64,000 nucleotides of DNA from Pseudomonas sp. J452 (GTDB lineage Bacteria; Pseudomonadota; Gammaproteobacteria; Pseudomonadales; Pseudomonadaceae): the NCBI RefSeq assembly GCF_024666525.1, contig NZ_CP088294.1, positions 1,984,001 through 2,048,000 on the forward strand, given 5' to 3'. Made by a program: the position numbers and the translations under genes. Below are positions 18,700 through 29,228 of this stretch, one piece after another. The first letter of the stretch is position 1, and every line of letters begins with the position of its first letter. A model generated the notes under the pieces. That model made no database searches. It was not told the origin of the DNA and saw nothing but the letters and a program-made list of their open reading frames with translations.

Positions 18700-21531
18700 A
18701 TGACCGACTACAAAGCCACGCTGAACCTCCCGGATACTGCCTTCCCGATGAAAGCCGGCCTGCCCCAGCGCGAGCCGCAAACCCTGGCGCACTGGGACAG
18801 CATTGGCCTGTACCAGAAGTTGCGCCAGCTTGGCGAAGGCCGGCCGAAGTTCGTCCTGCACGATGGCCCGCCCTACGCCAACGGCAGCATCCACATCGGT
18901 CACGCGGTCAACAAGATCCTCAAGGACATGATCATTCGCTCCAAGACCCTGGCCGGCTTCGATGCCCCGTACGTGCCGGGCTGGGACTGTCATGGCCTGC
19001 CGATCGAGCACAAGGTCGAAACCACCTTCGGCAAGAACCAGCCCTCCGACCTGACCCGCGAGCGCTGCCGCACCTATGCCGGCGAGCAGATCGAAGGGCA
19101 GAAGGCCGACTTCATCCGCCTGGGTGTGCTCGGCGAATGGGACAGCCCATACAAGACCATGGCCTTCGCCAACGAGGCCGGTGAAATCCGCGCCCTGGCC
19201 GAGATGGTCAAGCAGGGTTTCGTGTTCAAGGGCCTTAAGCCGGTGAACTGGTGCTTCGATTGCGGCTCGGCCCTGGCCGAAGCGGAAGTCGAATACCAGG
19301 ACAAGAAATCCGATGCCATCGACGTGGCTTTCGCTGTCGAAGATGCCGCCAAACTGGCTGCCGCCTTCAGCCTGAGCGACTTGAGCAAGCCGGCCAGCAT
19401 CGTGATCTGGACCACCACGCCGTGGACCATCCCGGCCAACCAGGCGCTCAACGTCCACCCGGAATTCACCTACGCCCTGGTCGACACCGGTGAGCGTCTG
19501 CTGCTGCTGGCCGAAGAGCTGGTCGAAAGCTGCCTGGCCCGTTACGGTCTGCAAGGCGAAGTGATCGCCACCGCGGCCGGTTCCGCGCTGGAAAACATCC
19601 GCTTCCGTCATCCGTTCTACGAGCGCTTCGCCCCGGTCTACCTGGCCGAGTACGTCGAACTGGGTGCCGGTACCGGTATCGTTCACTCGGCGCCGGCCTA
19701 TGGCGAAGACGACTTCCGCTCGTGCAAGCAGTACGGCATGAGCAACGACGACATCCTCAGCCCGGTGCAGAGCAACGGCGTGTATGTCAGCGACCTGCCG
19801 TTCTTCGGCGGCCAGTTCATCTGGAAGGCCAACCCGGCCATCGTCGCCAAGCTCGACGAAGTCGGCGCGCTGCTCAAGCACGAAGCCATCCAGCACAGCT
19901 ACATGCACTGCTGGCGGCACAAGACACCGCTGATCTACCGCGCCACGGCGCAGTGGTTCGTCGGCATGGACAAGCAGCCGGAGCAGGGCGCCACCCTGCG
20001 TGAGCGCGCCCTGTCGGCCATCGAGCAAACCGAATTCGTCCCGGCCTGGGGCCAGGCGCGCCTGCACAGCATGATCGCCGGGCGTCCGGACTGGTGCATC
20101 TCGCGTCAGCGCAACTGGGGCGTGCCGATCCCGTTCTTCCTGCACAAGGAAAGTGGCGAGCTGCACCCGCGCACCGTCGAGCTGATGGAGCAGGTGGCCG
20201 CGCGCGTCGAGGAACAGGGCATCGAAGCCTGGTTCAAGCTCGACGCCAGCGAGTTGCTCGGCGCCGAGGCGGCGCAGTACGACAAGATCAGCGATACCCT
20301 GGACGTCTGGTTCGACTCCGGCACCACTCACTGGCACGTGCTGCGCGGTTCGCACCCGCTGGGCCACGCCAGCGGCCCGCGCGCCGACCTCTATCTGGAA
20401 GGTTCGGATCAGCACCGCGGCTGGTTCCACTCTTCCCTGCTGACCGGCTGCGCCATCGACGGCCATGCGCCGTACAAGGCCTTGCTGACCCACGGCTTCG
20501 TGGTCGACGAGAACGGCCGCAAGATGTCCAAGTCACTGGGTAATGTGGTTGCGCCGCAGGAAGTCAACGACAGCCTGGGCGCCGACATCATGCGCCTGTG
20601 GGTTGCCTCGACCGATTACTCGGGCGAGATGGCCGTATCCAAGGTCATCCTGCAGCGCAGCGCCGACGCCTACCGGCGTATCCGCAACACCACGCGCTTC
20701 CTGCTTTCCAATCTGAATGGTTTCGATCCGGCCAAGGACCTGCTGCCGGTCGAGCAGATGCTCGATCTGGATCGCTGGGCCCTGGACGCCGCGGCGCGCC
20801 TGCAGGAAGAGATCATCGAGGCCTACGGCGAGTACCGCTTCTGGAACGTATACTCCAAGGTGCACAACTTCTGCGTGCAGGAGCTGGGCGGCTTCTACCT
20901 CGACATCATCAAGGATCGTCAGTACACCACTCAGGCCGACAGCATCGCCCGGCGTTCCTGCCAGAGCGCGCTGTTCCACATCGCCGAGGCGCTGGTGCGC
21001 TGGATCGCGCCGATTCTGGCGTTCACCGCCGACGAGATCTGGCAGTTCCTGCCGGGTGAGCGTAACGAGTCGGTGCTGCTGAACACCTGGTACGACGGCC
21101 TGAATCGTTTGCCGGAAGGCTTCGAGCTGGATCGCGCCTACTGGGAGCAATTCATTGAGGTCAGGGCCACTCTGAACAAGGAGCTGGAGAATTTGCGCGC
21201 GGCCAAGGCCATTGGCGGCAATCTGCAGGCGGAAGTCACCCTGTTCGGTGATGAGTCCTTGCAGCAGTCCCTGGCCAAGCTCGGCGATGAGCTGCGCTTC
21301 GCTCTGATCACCTCCGCCGCCAGCGTTGCGCCGCTGAGCGAGGCGCCAGCCGATGCGGTGGTTACTGAGGTGGCGGGGCTCAAGCTGAAGATCGTCAAGT
21401 CGACTCACGCCAAGTGTGGCCGTTGCTGGCACTTCCGCGCCGACGTTGGCAGCAATGCCGCCCACCCGGAGCTGTGCGAGCGCTGCGTGAGTAACGTCGA
21501 AGGTGCAGGCGAGGTGCGCAAGCATGTCTGA
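18700..21531 (+). CDS. ileS: Isoleucyl-tRNA synthetase
   Basis: A 943-residue class I synthetase. HIGH motif in [14 protein letters not shown] (about 62), CP1 editing domain with [17 protein letters not shown] (about 240), KMSKS in [10 protein letters not shown] (about 608), and a C-terminal zinc finger CGRCWHF ... CERC (about 906-928). This matches the eubacterial, mupirocin-sensitive type rather than the IleS2 type. The last 8 bp overlap lspA. Confidence 0.98.
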   Translation: MTDYKATLNLPDTAFPMKAGLPQREPQTLAHWDSIGLYQKLRQLGEGRPKFVLHDGPPYANGSIHIGHAVNKILKDMIIRSKTLAGFDAPYVPGWDCHGLPIEHKVETTFGKNQPSDLTRERCRTYAGEQIEGQKADFIRLGVLGEWDSPYKTMAFANEAGEIRALAEMVKQGFVFKGLKPVNWCFDCGSALAEAEVEYQDKKSDAIDVAFAVEDAAKLAAAFSLSDLSKPASIVIWTTTPWTIPANQALNVHPEFTYALVDTGERLLLLAEELVESCLARYGLQGEVIATAAGSALENIRFRHPFYERFAPVYLAEYVELGAGTGIVHSAPAYGEDDFRSCKQYGMSNDDILSPVQSNGVYVSDLPFFGGQFIWKANPAIVAKLDEVGALLKHEAIQHSYMHCWRHKTPLIYRATAQWFVGMDKQPEQGATLRERALSAIEQTEFVPAWGQARLHSMIAGRPDWCISRQRNWGVPIPFFLHKESGELHPRTVELMEQVAARVEEQGIEAWFKLDASELLGAEAAQYDKISDTLDVWFDSGTTHWHVLRGSHPLGHASGPRADLYLEGSDQHRGWFHSSLLTGCAIDGHAPYKALLTHGFVVDENGRKMSKSLGNVVAPQEVNDSLGADIMRLWVASTDYSGEMAVSKVILQRSADAYRRIRNTTRFLLSNLNGFDPAKDLLPVEQMLDLDRWALDAAARLQEEIIEAYGEYRFWNVYSKVHNFCVQELGGFYLDIIKDRQYTTQADSIARRSCQSALFHIAEALVRWIAPILAFTADEIWQFLPGERNESVLLNTWYDGLNRLPEGFELDRAYWEQFIEVRATLNKELENLRAAKAIGGNLQAEVTLFGDESLQQSLAKLGDELRFALITSAASVAPLSEAPADAVVTEVAGLKLKIVKSTHAKCGRCWHFRADVGSNAAHPELCERCVSNVEGAGEVRKHV

Positions 21532-22033
21532 CGTCAGTCGTTTTGGTCGTTTGGCCTGGTTGTGGTTGGCGCTGCTGGTGTTCGTGCTGGATCAGGGCAG
21601 CAAGCAGGTCGTGCTGCAGGTCCTTGAGTACGGCCAGCGCGTGGTGGTGCTTGATGGCTATTTCGACTGGGTTCACGTGTACAACCGTGGCGCGGCGTTC
21701 AGCTTTCTGGCTGGCGAGTCGGGCTGGCAGCGCTGGTTCTTCGCCGCCATCGCGCTAGGCGTCAGCGCCGTGCTGGTGGTCTGGCTCAAGCGCCTGAAGG
21801 CCGACGAGACCTGGTTGGCCATTGCTCTGGCGATGGTGCTAGGTGGCGCGCTGGGCAACCTGTACGACCGCATGGTGCTCGGCCACGTCGTCGACTTCAT
21901 CCTGCTGCATTGGCAGGATCGCTACCGCTTCCCAGCCTTCAACCTGGCGGACAGCGCCATTACCCTGGGTGCGGTGATGCTGGCGCTGGATATGTTCAAG
22001 AGCAAGAAGTCCGGAGAACCTGCCCATGACTGA
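21524..22033 (+). CDS. lspA: Prolipoprotein signal peptidase
   Basis: A 169-residue aspartyl peptidase in the inner membrane that removes signal peptides from lipoproteins. Four hydrophobic segments are seen; the catalytic Asp residues lie in [14 protein letters not shown] and FNLADSAIT. The ATG at 21524 overlaps the end of ileS, and its own end overlaps fkpB by 8 bp, indicating tight coupling. It would process the lipoproteins encoded in this window (for example BamE and the DUF3313 protein). Confidence 0.97.
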   Translation: MSDVSRFGRLAWLWLALLVFVLDQGSKQVVLQVLEYGQRVVVLDGYFDWVHVYNRGAAFSFLAGESGWQRWFFAAIALGVSAVLVVWLKRLKADETWLAIALAMVLGGALGNLYDRMVLGHVVDFILLHWQDRYRFPAFNLADSAITLGAVMLALDMFKSKKSGEPAHD

Positions 22034-22463
22034 GCAACGTATTGGCCCGGACAAGGAAGTCACCCTGCATTTCGCCCTCAAGCTGGCCAACGGCGATGTG
22101 GTCGACAGTACTTTCGACAAGAGCCCGGCCACCTTCAAGGTGGGTGATGGCAACCTGCTGCCGGGTTTTGAGGCGGCGCTGTTTGGCTTCAAGGCCGGTG
22201 ACAAGCGCAGTCTGCAGATCGAGCCGGAAAAGGCCTTCGGTCAGCCCAACCCGCAGAACGTGCAGGTCATGCCGCGCTCGCAGTTCGCTGACATGGAGTT
22301 GTCCGAAGGTTTGCTGGTGATCTTCAACGATGCCGCCAATGCCGAGCTGCCGGGGGTGGTCAAGGCTTTCGACGATAGCCAGGTGACCATCGATTTCAAT
22401 CATCCGCTGTCGGGTAAGACGCTGAGTTTCGATGTGGAAATCATCGAGGTTCGCCCGGCCTGA
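22026..22463 (+). CDS. fkpB: FKBP-type peptidyl-prolyl isomerase (SlpA/FkpB)
   Basis: A 145-residue SlyD-like FKBP: HFALKLANGDVVDSTFDKSPATFKVGDGNLLPGFEAALFG, then an insert-in-flap domain (PQNVQVMPRSQFA) and VTIDFNHPLSGKTLSFDVEI. It lacks the His-rich tail of SlyD. It overlaps lspA by 8 bp and precedes ispH by 81 bp, the classic ileS-lspA-fkpB-ispH order. Confidence 0.95.
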   Translation: MTEQRIGPDKEVTLHFALKLANGDVVDSTFDKSPATFKVGDGNLLPGFEAALFGFKAGDKRSLQIEPEKAFGQPNPQNVQVMPRSQFADMELSEGLLVIFNDAANAELPGVVKAFDDSQVTIDFNHPLSGKTLSFDVEIIEVRPA

Positions 22464-22544
22464 TCCTTTAGCGGGGGAGGGTGCCCAGTCTGTAAGGCGG
22501 CGTACACTCTTCCGATCTGCTTACCGCGCGCCGAGACTCCCAGC

Positions 22545-23489
22545 ATGCAAATCAAACTCGCCAACCCTCGCGGCTTCTGTGCCGGCGTCGACCGCGCCAT
22601 CGAGATCGTCAACCGTGCCCTGGAAGTGTTCGGCGCGCCGATCTATGTGCGGCACGAAGTGGTGCACAACAAGTTCGTGGTCGAAGACCTGCGCGCACGC
22701 GGTGCGGTTTTCGTCGAGGAGCTGGATCAGGTGCCGGATAACGTCATCGTCATCTTCAGCGCCCACGGCGTATCCCAGGCCGTGCGGCAGGAGGCCGAGG
22801 CGCGTGGCCTCAAGGTGTTCGACGCGACCTGCCCGCTGGTGACCAAGGTGCATATGGAGGTGGCACGCTACAGCCGCGACGGCCGCGAATGCATCCTCAT
22901 CGGCCACCAAGGGCACCCGGAAGTCGAAGGCACCATGGGCCAGTACGACGAGCGTAACGGCGGTACCATCTATCTGGTCGAGGACGAGGCGGATGTCGCG
23001 GCGCTGCAGGTGCGCGATCCAGAATCTCTGGCCTTCGTCACCCAGACCACCCTGTCCATGGACGACACCAGCAAGGTGATCGACGCCCTGCGCGCCAAAT
23101 ACCCGAGCATCGGCGGCCCGCGCAAGGATGACATCTGCTACGCCACGCAGAATCGCCAGGACGCAGTCAAGCAACTGGCCAGCGAGTGCGACGTGGTGCT
23201 GGTAGTGGGCAGCCCGAACAGCTCCAACTCCAACCGCCTGCGCGAGCTGGCAGAGCGCCTGGACACTCCGGCCTATCTGATCGATGGTGCCGATGATCTC
23301 AGGCAGGAGTGGTTTTCCGGGGTGCAGCGCATTGGCATCACGGCCGGTGCTTCGGCGCCTGAGGTGCTGGTGCTGGGAGTGGTGGAGCGCCTGCGCAGCT
23401 GGGGAGCTGTTGGTGCGGAAGAGCTGGATGGCAGGCCGGAGAATGTGACCTTCTCGATGCCCAAGGAGCTGCGGCTCAAGAGTGTTTAA
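22545..23489 (+). CDS. ispH: 4-hydroxy-3-methylbut-2-enyl diphosphate reductase
   Basis: A 314-residue iron-sulfur enzyme, the last step of the MEP isoprenoid pathway. The three cluster cysteines are in [12 protein letters not shown] (about 12), FDATCPLV (about 96) and [11 protein letters not shown] (about 197). SNSNRL and the conserved TxE ([12 protein letters not shown] region) are present. It provides precursors also used by IspB above. It ends at a hairpin shared with pilE. Confidence 0.97.
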   Translation: MQIKLANPRGFCAGVDRAIEIVNRALEVFGAPIYVRHEVVHNKFVVEDLRARGAVFVEELDQVPDNVIVIFSAHGVSQAVRQEAEARGLKVFDATCPLVTKVHMEVARYSRDGRECILIGHQGHPEVEGTMGQYDERNGGTIYLVEDEADVAALQVRDPESLAFVTQTTLSMDDTSKVIDALRAKYPSIGGPRKDDICYATQNRQDAVKQLASECDVVLVVGSPNSSNSNRLRELAERLDTPAYLIDGADDLRQEWFSGVQRIGITAGASAPEVLVLGVVERLRSWGAVGAEELDGRPENVTFSMPKELRLKSV

Positions 23490-23502
23490 TCACGCAAAAG
23501 AA

Positions 23503-23524
23503 AACGGGGCCTTTCGGCCCCGTT
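23503..23524. terminator. Bidirectional terminator between ispH and pilE
   Basis: AACGGGGCC-TTTC-GGCCCCGTT lies between two convergent genes; the minus strand has a TTTTCTTTT tract, the plus strand GTTATTT. Confidence 0.85.
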
Positions 23525-23529
23525 GTTAT

Positions 23530-23967
23530 TTAGATGCCAGAGCAACTGCCCCAGGCATTGGCCAACTCATCCGTCCCATCCCTGACTCCCGCTGAGCTAA
23601 GAGTCAGCGTGCCGCGGCCATCGAGTCTGCTGTTTACGTTCGGGGTGGCGACCAGGCAGTAGCTTGTTGCCTGAGTGTGGGCTGCTGCGCAGTCGGCGTT
23701 GAGCAATGCAATGGTGAATTGCTTGTTGTTTCCGTCCACCGGGCTGGCTGCATAACTCCCCAGAGCAGCATTCTCATAGGAGCTGTTCTGGGCGCGGAAA
23801 CGCTCCATTACGTTGGCGGCCCCAATCAGGGTCGCCTTGGCATCCTCGCAGGTGGCTCGTCGCAGGTAGCCCTGATAGCTCGGAATAGCAATGGCCGCCA
23901 GGACGGCGATTACCATGATCACGATCATCAGTTCTATCAGGGTGAAGCCACGGCTTTGCTTGTCCAT
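23530..23967 (-). CDS. pilE: Type IV pilus minor pilin PilE
   Basis: A 145-residue prepilin: the leader MDKQSRG is cut before [20 protein letters not shown], with the essential Glu at mature position 5. The globular part has four Cys (ATCEDAK, NADCAA, YCLVA, GSCSGI), which can give a C-terminal disulfide loop. It follows pilY1 by 3 bp, with no pilY2 between. With FimU, PilV, PilW and PilX it primes pilus assembly. Confidence 0.93.
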   Translation of the reverse strand: MDKQSRGFTLIELMIVIMVIAVLAAIAIPSYQGYLRRATCEDAKATLIGAANVMERFRAQNSSYENAALGSYAASPVDGNNKQFTIALLNADCAAAHTQATSYCLVATPNVNSRLDGRGTLTLSSAGVRDGTDELANAWGSCSGI

Positions 23968-23970
23968 GTC

Positions 23971-26900
23971 TTAGCGCTCATCAATCCAGTAAGTTGGGCC
24001 GGGGGAGGGGAGATTCACATCCACGCACTCGGGGCCGCTGCACACTACGCCTTCTTTTCTGCCCTCAGGGAATAGAATGATGCTCTTCGGTGGGATGCCG
24101 GCGGTCAAGAGAACCTTGCTCCTGTCGCCACGATCCGGCGTGCCGTCGACGCGCTGCTGAATCGGGGTGGCGTTGAACAGGTTGACGGCATAGGAGTGTC
24201 CGGTGCCTTGTACTGCCTTGCAAGAGTTGTTGGCCGAGCCATTGTTGGGTTCGTAGGTATTGAAGAACACCATGCCGGAGATAGTACTGGCTTCGGCGAG
24301 TACCTTCTCGCCATCGTTCTCCATCCTGATGTACCAACCGCCTTCACTCTTGGCGAAGGCTGCGGCTGCGTCCGCTTGCTGCGCGGCGGAGCCTTCCTGG
24401 ATCAGGTTCAGCGTGGTGTCGTACATCTCCTCTTCAGTCAGGATGTTATGGCTGGCATTGGTGTAGATGATCGGTGTTCTGAACGAGTAGAAACGATCAT
24501 CTGCGCCGGTATCCAGCGGGTGGCCCCGATAGCCTGAGCCGATGTTGATCGCCAGGGTTTTGCCGCCGTAGACCGATGTCAACACGATATCGGGAGCGTT
24601 ATAGAAGCGCCGCAGGTTGCTCTTGAGTTGTGCATCGCTTTCACCGCCGGTAATGGCCGGGATCACGCTGGCGATCACGCCGTCGGCAGTGCTGCCGCTG
24701 GCGCTGTCGGCGGGGCTGACCAGACTGCTGGTAGAGCTGCCGTTGTTGATGAAGAAACGCCAGAGCTGGCCGCCCATGTCGCCGACGAAGAACTGATCGG
24801 CCAGGCCGTCACGGTTTATGTCGATGGCGCGAACACTGCTGGGCATGCTGTAACGCATTTTGCTCAGGTTTTGGTGTGCTTGGGCGCTGGCGTTGGCGAC
24901 CTCGCTGCTGCCGGACCAGATCAGCGCACCGGTCACCGCATTGACGATATAGATAGCGTTGCCGTACTGATCCTGAGTACGGGCATTGCCCTGATTGTCC
25001 TTATCGAGGATGGAGACATTGTCCTGAGTCTCATCATAGCCACCAGTGAAGATGATGATTGGGGTCTGGGTGCCATTGATGTCGATCTTGGTGACCACTG
25101 GCGTGGACCATGTCTGCCCCAGGCGACTGAAACCAGGCGTGTTGGGCGTAATGAACCAGCGCAGTTTCGGGGCGTTCACGTCCGTTACGTCCAGAGAGTA
25201 GAGGTTGCGTCCCCCTCGACCCATAGTGGCGTAGGCGTAGACGAACTCTCCTGTATTCAGGCCGCCACCGTTAACCTGGCCGACCTGTGCCGACAGGGCC
25301 GGATCGCGACCCCCATAGATCACGCCATTCTTGTTCACATCGTTAACCCAGACGGAAACGGTGTTGTCCATGCCATATTTGCGTGGATTGAGCGAGGTCG
25401 ACTCCTCGTTCAGTTTGAGGTGTTTGATGTTGCCAAGCAGTGCCTCAGGCATGTAGGCCATCTGCTCGGAGCCGTCGTTGGTGTTGAAGGCATGAACCAG
25501 GCCTTCGTTGGTGCCGAGGAAGGCGGTTTGGTCTTCTTTTCCGGTTTTGCAGGTTGTCAGGTTGGTGTCAGTGAACTCGGTGCACTTGTAGGTCACCAGG
25601 CGTGGCACCGAGTGCAGCGGATCGCCGACCGCTTTGCGTGGGGTTGCATCATCGTTGAGCCCGCGAATCCAGTTGATCAGCTGGGTACGTTCGGTGGTGT
25701 CGGCAGCGCCCAGCAAGGCGCTGGTGACATTGCTGTTGGCTGTGTTGAGCAGGTAGGCGCTGCCGGTCAGGTCGACTGGTGTCACCGGAGAGTTGCCAAC
25801 ATAGGTATAGAGCTTGCGGCTGATATACGAAGGCAGCTGGCTGGCGACGCCACCCACGGCAGTGTTGTTGCCATCAACGCTGAGGTTCCAGAAGCTGCGC
25901 GCTGTGGTCTTGAAGAAGCCGGTGTTGCTATCGATCGCGCCGACATTGTCGGCATCGATGATGATGTCGCCAGCCCCGCTGTTCAGCGCATAGCGCTTCA
26001 GGTTGCCCACCCAGCGATTGCTTTCCGCCGGTTTGAACAGGGCAAAGTACACCTCGTTCTTGTTGCTCTGCCGGTTGAACTGGTTAACCGTGGCGCCGGG
26101 GCTGACGAAGGTGGTGTCGGTGCTCAGTACATCCTGGAGAATCTTGCTGAAAGCGGCGCTCAGTTCCGAGGCATTTTCTGCGGTGTAAGCTTGTCCCTTG
26201 CCATTGTTGGCCATGTCGGTCAGAAAGGTTTGTGGGCCGGTGTTGGGGGCCAGGGCACCCAGCGCGAAACCAATGGTATGGGTGGTGATGAAGTTGTCGT
26301 CGGCGATGCTGGACTGATCGGTCTCAGCCATCCATGTGGCCAGCCTGCGTCCGCATTGCTCGTCAGACAGCGTCGCATCACCTGTGCAACTGCTGCCGGT
26401 AAGGGTGCCAATCGAGCTTTGCGCGCCGTTTCCGTTGGCCTGACCATCCGTCAAGACGACCAGGTGCGTGGACTGGCACGCACTGGTGATTGGGCTGCTG
26501 TAGCCTGTTCGTTCCCCGCGCAAGTAACGAGCAGCCTCATTCATGGTGGGTACTATCGGTGTGCCATCACCGGCATTCATTGACTGCACCAAGGCATCCA
26601 GTTGATTGCGCACGGTCGTCGTAGTGGAGGCTATCCCGCCGCTGGCGACCTTGATGCGCAGCTTGATCGACTCGGCAGGGTTGCTTTCGTAGGCTTGCAC
26701 CTCAAGGGTGCTGTCCTGGCTTTGCACTGACATCAAGGAGATGGCATTGCCTGGGGTCCAGCCACCGCGGTTAACGATGCCCTGCAGCCCGGTTTTCAGT
26801 TCCGGGCCACTGCAGATCACGGGGGATCCGGTGACCCAGCTGCTCAGGGTGCAGGAGCTGTCCGCAGTGTCGTTACGGTCGGTGATGTCGTCATCGTTCC

Positions 26901-28755
26901 CTGTAAAAGGCGCTGAGTTGTCGGCGTTCTCGAAGCGGACAGTCACCGTTTGGTTGGTGTTGCTGACTGTATTGGCTGGGGTAAGGATGACGCGCGTATC
27001 AAGGATGGTCGCGCCGCGCAGGATAGGAATGCCCTCATAGCGGGCAGCGAAGCGATTACGATCGACCGGTAAGGTATTACCGCCGAGCACCATGTCGTCG
27101 TCGTTTTCCTCGTAGGCATCATTTTTCGGGTTGGTGATGCTGGCTTCGATGATGGGGTTCAGGCAGCCGCCGGTGCCGCCGGTGTAGTTAACGGTCAGGG
27201 TCGGCTGCAGGCCGGGAGCACCATCGATGCTGTAGGTCGTGCGCGAGCCGCTACCAGCGCTGGGTTCGAAGTAGAACGCCATGGCGTTGTTACCGCACCA
27301 GCCTGCAGTGCTGACCACTTCCTGGACCACTGCGGTGACATCCGGGCCGTTTTCATGGGTGGCCGGGCTCTGGTTGACCCAGGCTGGTGGCGTCCAGCTG
27401 GTCAGGGCCGTGGTTTTCGGCGTACGTGCGGCAAAGTCGTTGCCGGCGCTGAACGTCGACGCGTCACTGACCTTCTCGGCTCTCACCTGCAGGGTCAGAG
27501 GGTCGGCATTGGAGGTGGCTGGAGCGAAGTCGATACGTGCGCTGGTAATGGTGGCGCCCTGGGGGATGCCGACGTTCTGGAAGCGCAGGGCGGCTTTCTT
27601 GGTTTCGTTGATAATAGATGTGCTGTTGTACTCGATAACTAGGCGCGGCGCGTTGCTCACACCACCGCTGGTGCCGCAGTTGCGGGTGCAGAAGGTGTAG
27701 TCGGTGGTGGTGGTGGCGCGCACCTTGAGAAATACCTGCTGCAGGGCCGCGGCATCGTTATCCAGCACTTGCTTGAACAGGTCGGTGACGTCCAGGCGGG
27801 TGACGCTTGCGGAGTTCCAGGGGGTATTCGCGAAGTCGGTGGCTGCCAGGTAGGTGCGGCCGGGGTTGACCTGGGTCAGGTCATTCATCGCTGCCGGGGT
27901 CTTGCTGTCCTGCATGGTCACGCGCAGGGTCGGCTTGTTGCTGTTCTGGCTATTGGTCGGGCGCAGATCCAGATAGGCCTTGAAGCTGGGTTCCAGACGT
28001 ACCGCTGCCGGGATGTTCAGCGCACGAAAGTACAGGAGTGACGTACCAATGATCGGGTTGGCATTGCCGGTGTTGGTGTCGTTGTTGGAGCGCAGGTTGA
28101 TGTTGCTCTGGTCATCGTTGCCGCAGCCGTCGTTGTTGGTGTTGTGGTCATTGCCGGGTTCATTCATCCGACAGGCCCAGTCGATGCTGTTGTAGCGGCT
28201 CTGGAAGAAGGCATCGTTGTCTTGCAGGTCGCTGCTCTGGGTGTCGAGAGTGGTGGTGCTGGTGGTGACATAGCCCATTTGCAAGGTAGTGCCATTGATA
28301 ACAGCACCACCCCCTAAGCTGCTCTGAGTGGCATCGTCGCCGCTGACGAGGATTTCGGGAGTGCTGGCCACCAGATTGGCGGAACTGGGCAGTGGGTCGT
28401 CGATGTTGGTCACCGGGTAGACCATGCGCCCGTCGTAGATACTGCGTGAGTTCAGCACCATGATGCCGGCATTGATCGCCCCGGCATTGTTGATGATGCT
28501 GGAGAACGATTCCTTGAGAATCTGCATCCGCGACTTTTCACCGCTGCCTGGATTGTTGTTGCTGCCGGTGCGCCAGGCCATGGAACCCGAGTTGTCGAGC
28601 ACGAACAACACATTCGGACGCACGCTGTCATCGATGGCCGCGCCACCGAAGAAAATTTCGGTGTCATCGCCGTAGCTGATCGCGCTATGGAGTACCAGGG
28701 CGCTCGCGACAGTGCTAAGTGCCAAGCGATGCAGAGCTGAGAGGCGCTTGTTCAT
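23971..28755 (-). CDS. pilY1: Type IV pilus tip adhesin/mechanosensor PilY1, enlarged
   Basis: A roughly 1594-residue exported protein, larger than the P. aeruginosa version (about 1160). A signal peptide (to about 28) is followed by a VWA half with MIDAS motif VLDNSGS (Asp about 54). About 460 residues of repeated beta-sandwich-like modules (about 230-690, ending VIEYN, LTVNY and RIKVA) interrupt it before VVLTDGQANG (about 767) resumes the VWA fold. The C-terminal beta-propeller (about 900-1560) carries DINRDGLADQ (about 1311), like the PilY1 calcium site. The ATG at 28755 has GAGGA upstream; one at 28779 overlaps the pilX stop. It controls pilus retraction and adhesion in relatives. Confidence 0.9.
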   Translation of the reverse strand: MNKRLSALHRLALSTVASALVLHSAISYGDDTEIFFGGAAIDDSVRPNVLFVLDNSGSMAWRTGSNNNPGSGEKSRMQILKESFSSIINNAGAINAGIMVLNSRSIYDGRMVYPVTNIDDPLPSSANLVASTPEILVSGDDATQSSLGGGAVINGTTLQMGYVTTSTTTLDTQSSDLQDNDAFFQSRYNSIDWACRMNEPGNDHNTNNDGCGNDDQSNINLRSNNDTNTGNANPIIGTSLLYFRALNIPAAVRLEPSFKAYLDLRPTNSQNSNKPTLRVTMQDSKTPAAMNDLTQVNPGRTYLAATDFANTPWNSASVTRLDVTDLFKQVLDNDAAALQQVFLKVRATTTTDYTFCTRNCGTSGGVSNAPRLVIEYNSTSIINETKKAALRFQNVGIPQGATITSARIDFAPATSNADPLTLQVRAEKVSDASTFSAGNDFAARTPKTTALTSWTPPAWVNQSPATHENGPDVTAVVQEVVSTAGWCGNNAMAFYFEPSAGSGSRTTYSIDGAPGLQPTLTVNYTGGTGGCLNPIIEASITNPKNDAYEENDDDMVLGGNTLPVDRNRFAARYEGIPILRGATILDTRVILTPANTVSNTNQTVTVRFENADNSAPFTGNDDDITDRNDTADSSCTLSSWVTGSPVICSGPELKTGLQGIVNRGGWTPGNAISLMSVQSQDSTLEVQAYESNPAESIKLRIKVASGGIASTTTTVRNQLDALVQSMNAGDGTPIVPTMNEAARYLRGERTGYSSPITSACQSTHLVVLTDGQANGNGAQSSIGTLTGSSCTGDATLSDEQCGRRLATWMAETDQSSIADDNFITTHTIGFALGALAPNTGPQTFLTDMANNGKGQAYTAENASELSAAFSKILQDVLSTDTTFVSPGATVNQFNRQSNKNEVYFALFKPAESNRWVGNLKRYALNSGAGDIIIDADNVGAIDSNTGFFKTTARSFWNLSVDGNNTAVGGVASQLPSYISRKLYTYVGNSPVTPVDLTGSAYLLNTANSNVTSALLGAADTTERTQLINWIRGLNDDATPRKAVGDPLHSVPRLVTYKCTEFTDTNLTTCKTGKEDQTAFLGTNEGLVHAFNTNDGSEQMAYMPEALLGNIKHLKLNEESTSLNPRKYGMDNTVSVWVNDVNKNGVIYGGRDPALSAQVGQVNGGGLNTGEFVYAYATMGRGGRNLYSLDVTDVNAPKLRWFITPNTPGFSRLGQTWSTPVVTKIDINGTQTPIIIFTGGYDETQDNVSILDKDNQGNARTQDQYGNAIYIVNAVTGALIWSGSSEVANASAQAHQNLSKMRYSMPSSVRAIDINRDGLADQFFVGDMGGQLWRFFINNGSSTSSLVSPADSASGSTADGVIASVIPAITGGESDAQLKSNLRRFYNAPDIVLTSVYGGKTLAINIGSGYRGHPLDTGADDRFYSFRTPIIYTNASHNILTEEEMYDTTLNLIQEGSAAQQADAAAAFAKSEGGWYIRMENDGEKVLAEASTISGMVFFNTYEPNNGSANNSCKAVQGTGHSYAVNLFNATPIQQRVDGTPDRGDRSKVLLTAGIPPKSIILFPEGRKEGVVCSGPECVDVNLPSPGPTYWIDER

Positions 28756-28775
28756 GATGGGAGTCCTCGGGTACT

Positions 28776-29228
28776 TCATTTGATAATGCGCAGGCGATAG
28801 CCCTGCCGGTGGCGGGCATAGGCGTTGTTTTCGTCAATGGTGACGACGCTTGGATCCAGCGTGGTGGTGCTGGTGATGTCGTACAGGATGAAGTCTGGAG
28901 TGCCTGGATCGACATTCAGGCTGCTTTCAGTGGGGTGAGATTCGACTTCCAGGCGCGTGCGCACGCTCTTGTTGGTGTAGCTCGTGTTGGTTATCAGGCT
29001 ATCGGCGGCGGGCTCAATGTAGGTATTGAGCTGGCTGTTCACCGTGGTCAGGGCGCTTTCGGAGGCCTGGAAGGCGATATTCTCGTCCTGGGCATTGGCG
29101 GCCATGCGTTCCTGCAGGGTCGAGCTGGTCGAGGCGGTAATGGCCAGGATGGTCAGCAGCAGCAGCAAGATCAGGCTGACGGCCAGAACTACGCCGCGCT
29201 GTTGCCGAGGGGTAGACAGATTTCTCAT
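28776..29228 (-). CDS. pilX: Type IV pilus minor pilin PilX
   Basis: A 150-residue prepilin-like protein: MRNLSTPRQQRG then VVLAVSLILLLLLTILAITAS, the PilX variant of the class III prepilin site (G-VVL, not G-FTLIE). ENIAFQASESALTTV is the typical PilX helix. It overlaps pilW by 4 bp and precedes pilY1. It is a minor pilin that bridges the tip complex with PilY1. Confidence 0.9.
   Translation of the reverse strand: MRNLSTPRQQRGVVLAVSLILLLLLTILAITASTSSTLQERMAANAQDENIAFQASESALTTVNSQLNTYIEPAADSLITNTSYTNKSVRTRLEVESHPTESSLNVDPGTPDFILYDITSTTTLDPSVVTIDENNAYARHRQGYRLRIIK

Noticed and set aside
22501..22520. ACTCTTCCGATCT-like sequence before ispH resembling the end of a sequencing adapter
   Set aside because: Only about 12 bases match; the flanks are natural and the ispH upstream order is intact, so an assembly artefact is unlikely.
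24628..26583. A 651-codon + strand frame opposite pilY1
   Set aside because: Composition is Val/Gly/Ala-rich and mirrors the pilY1 codons; there is no ribosome site or domain.
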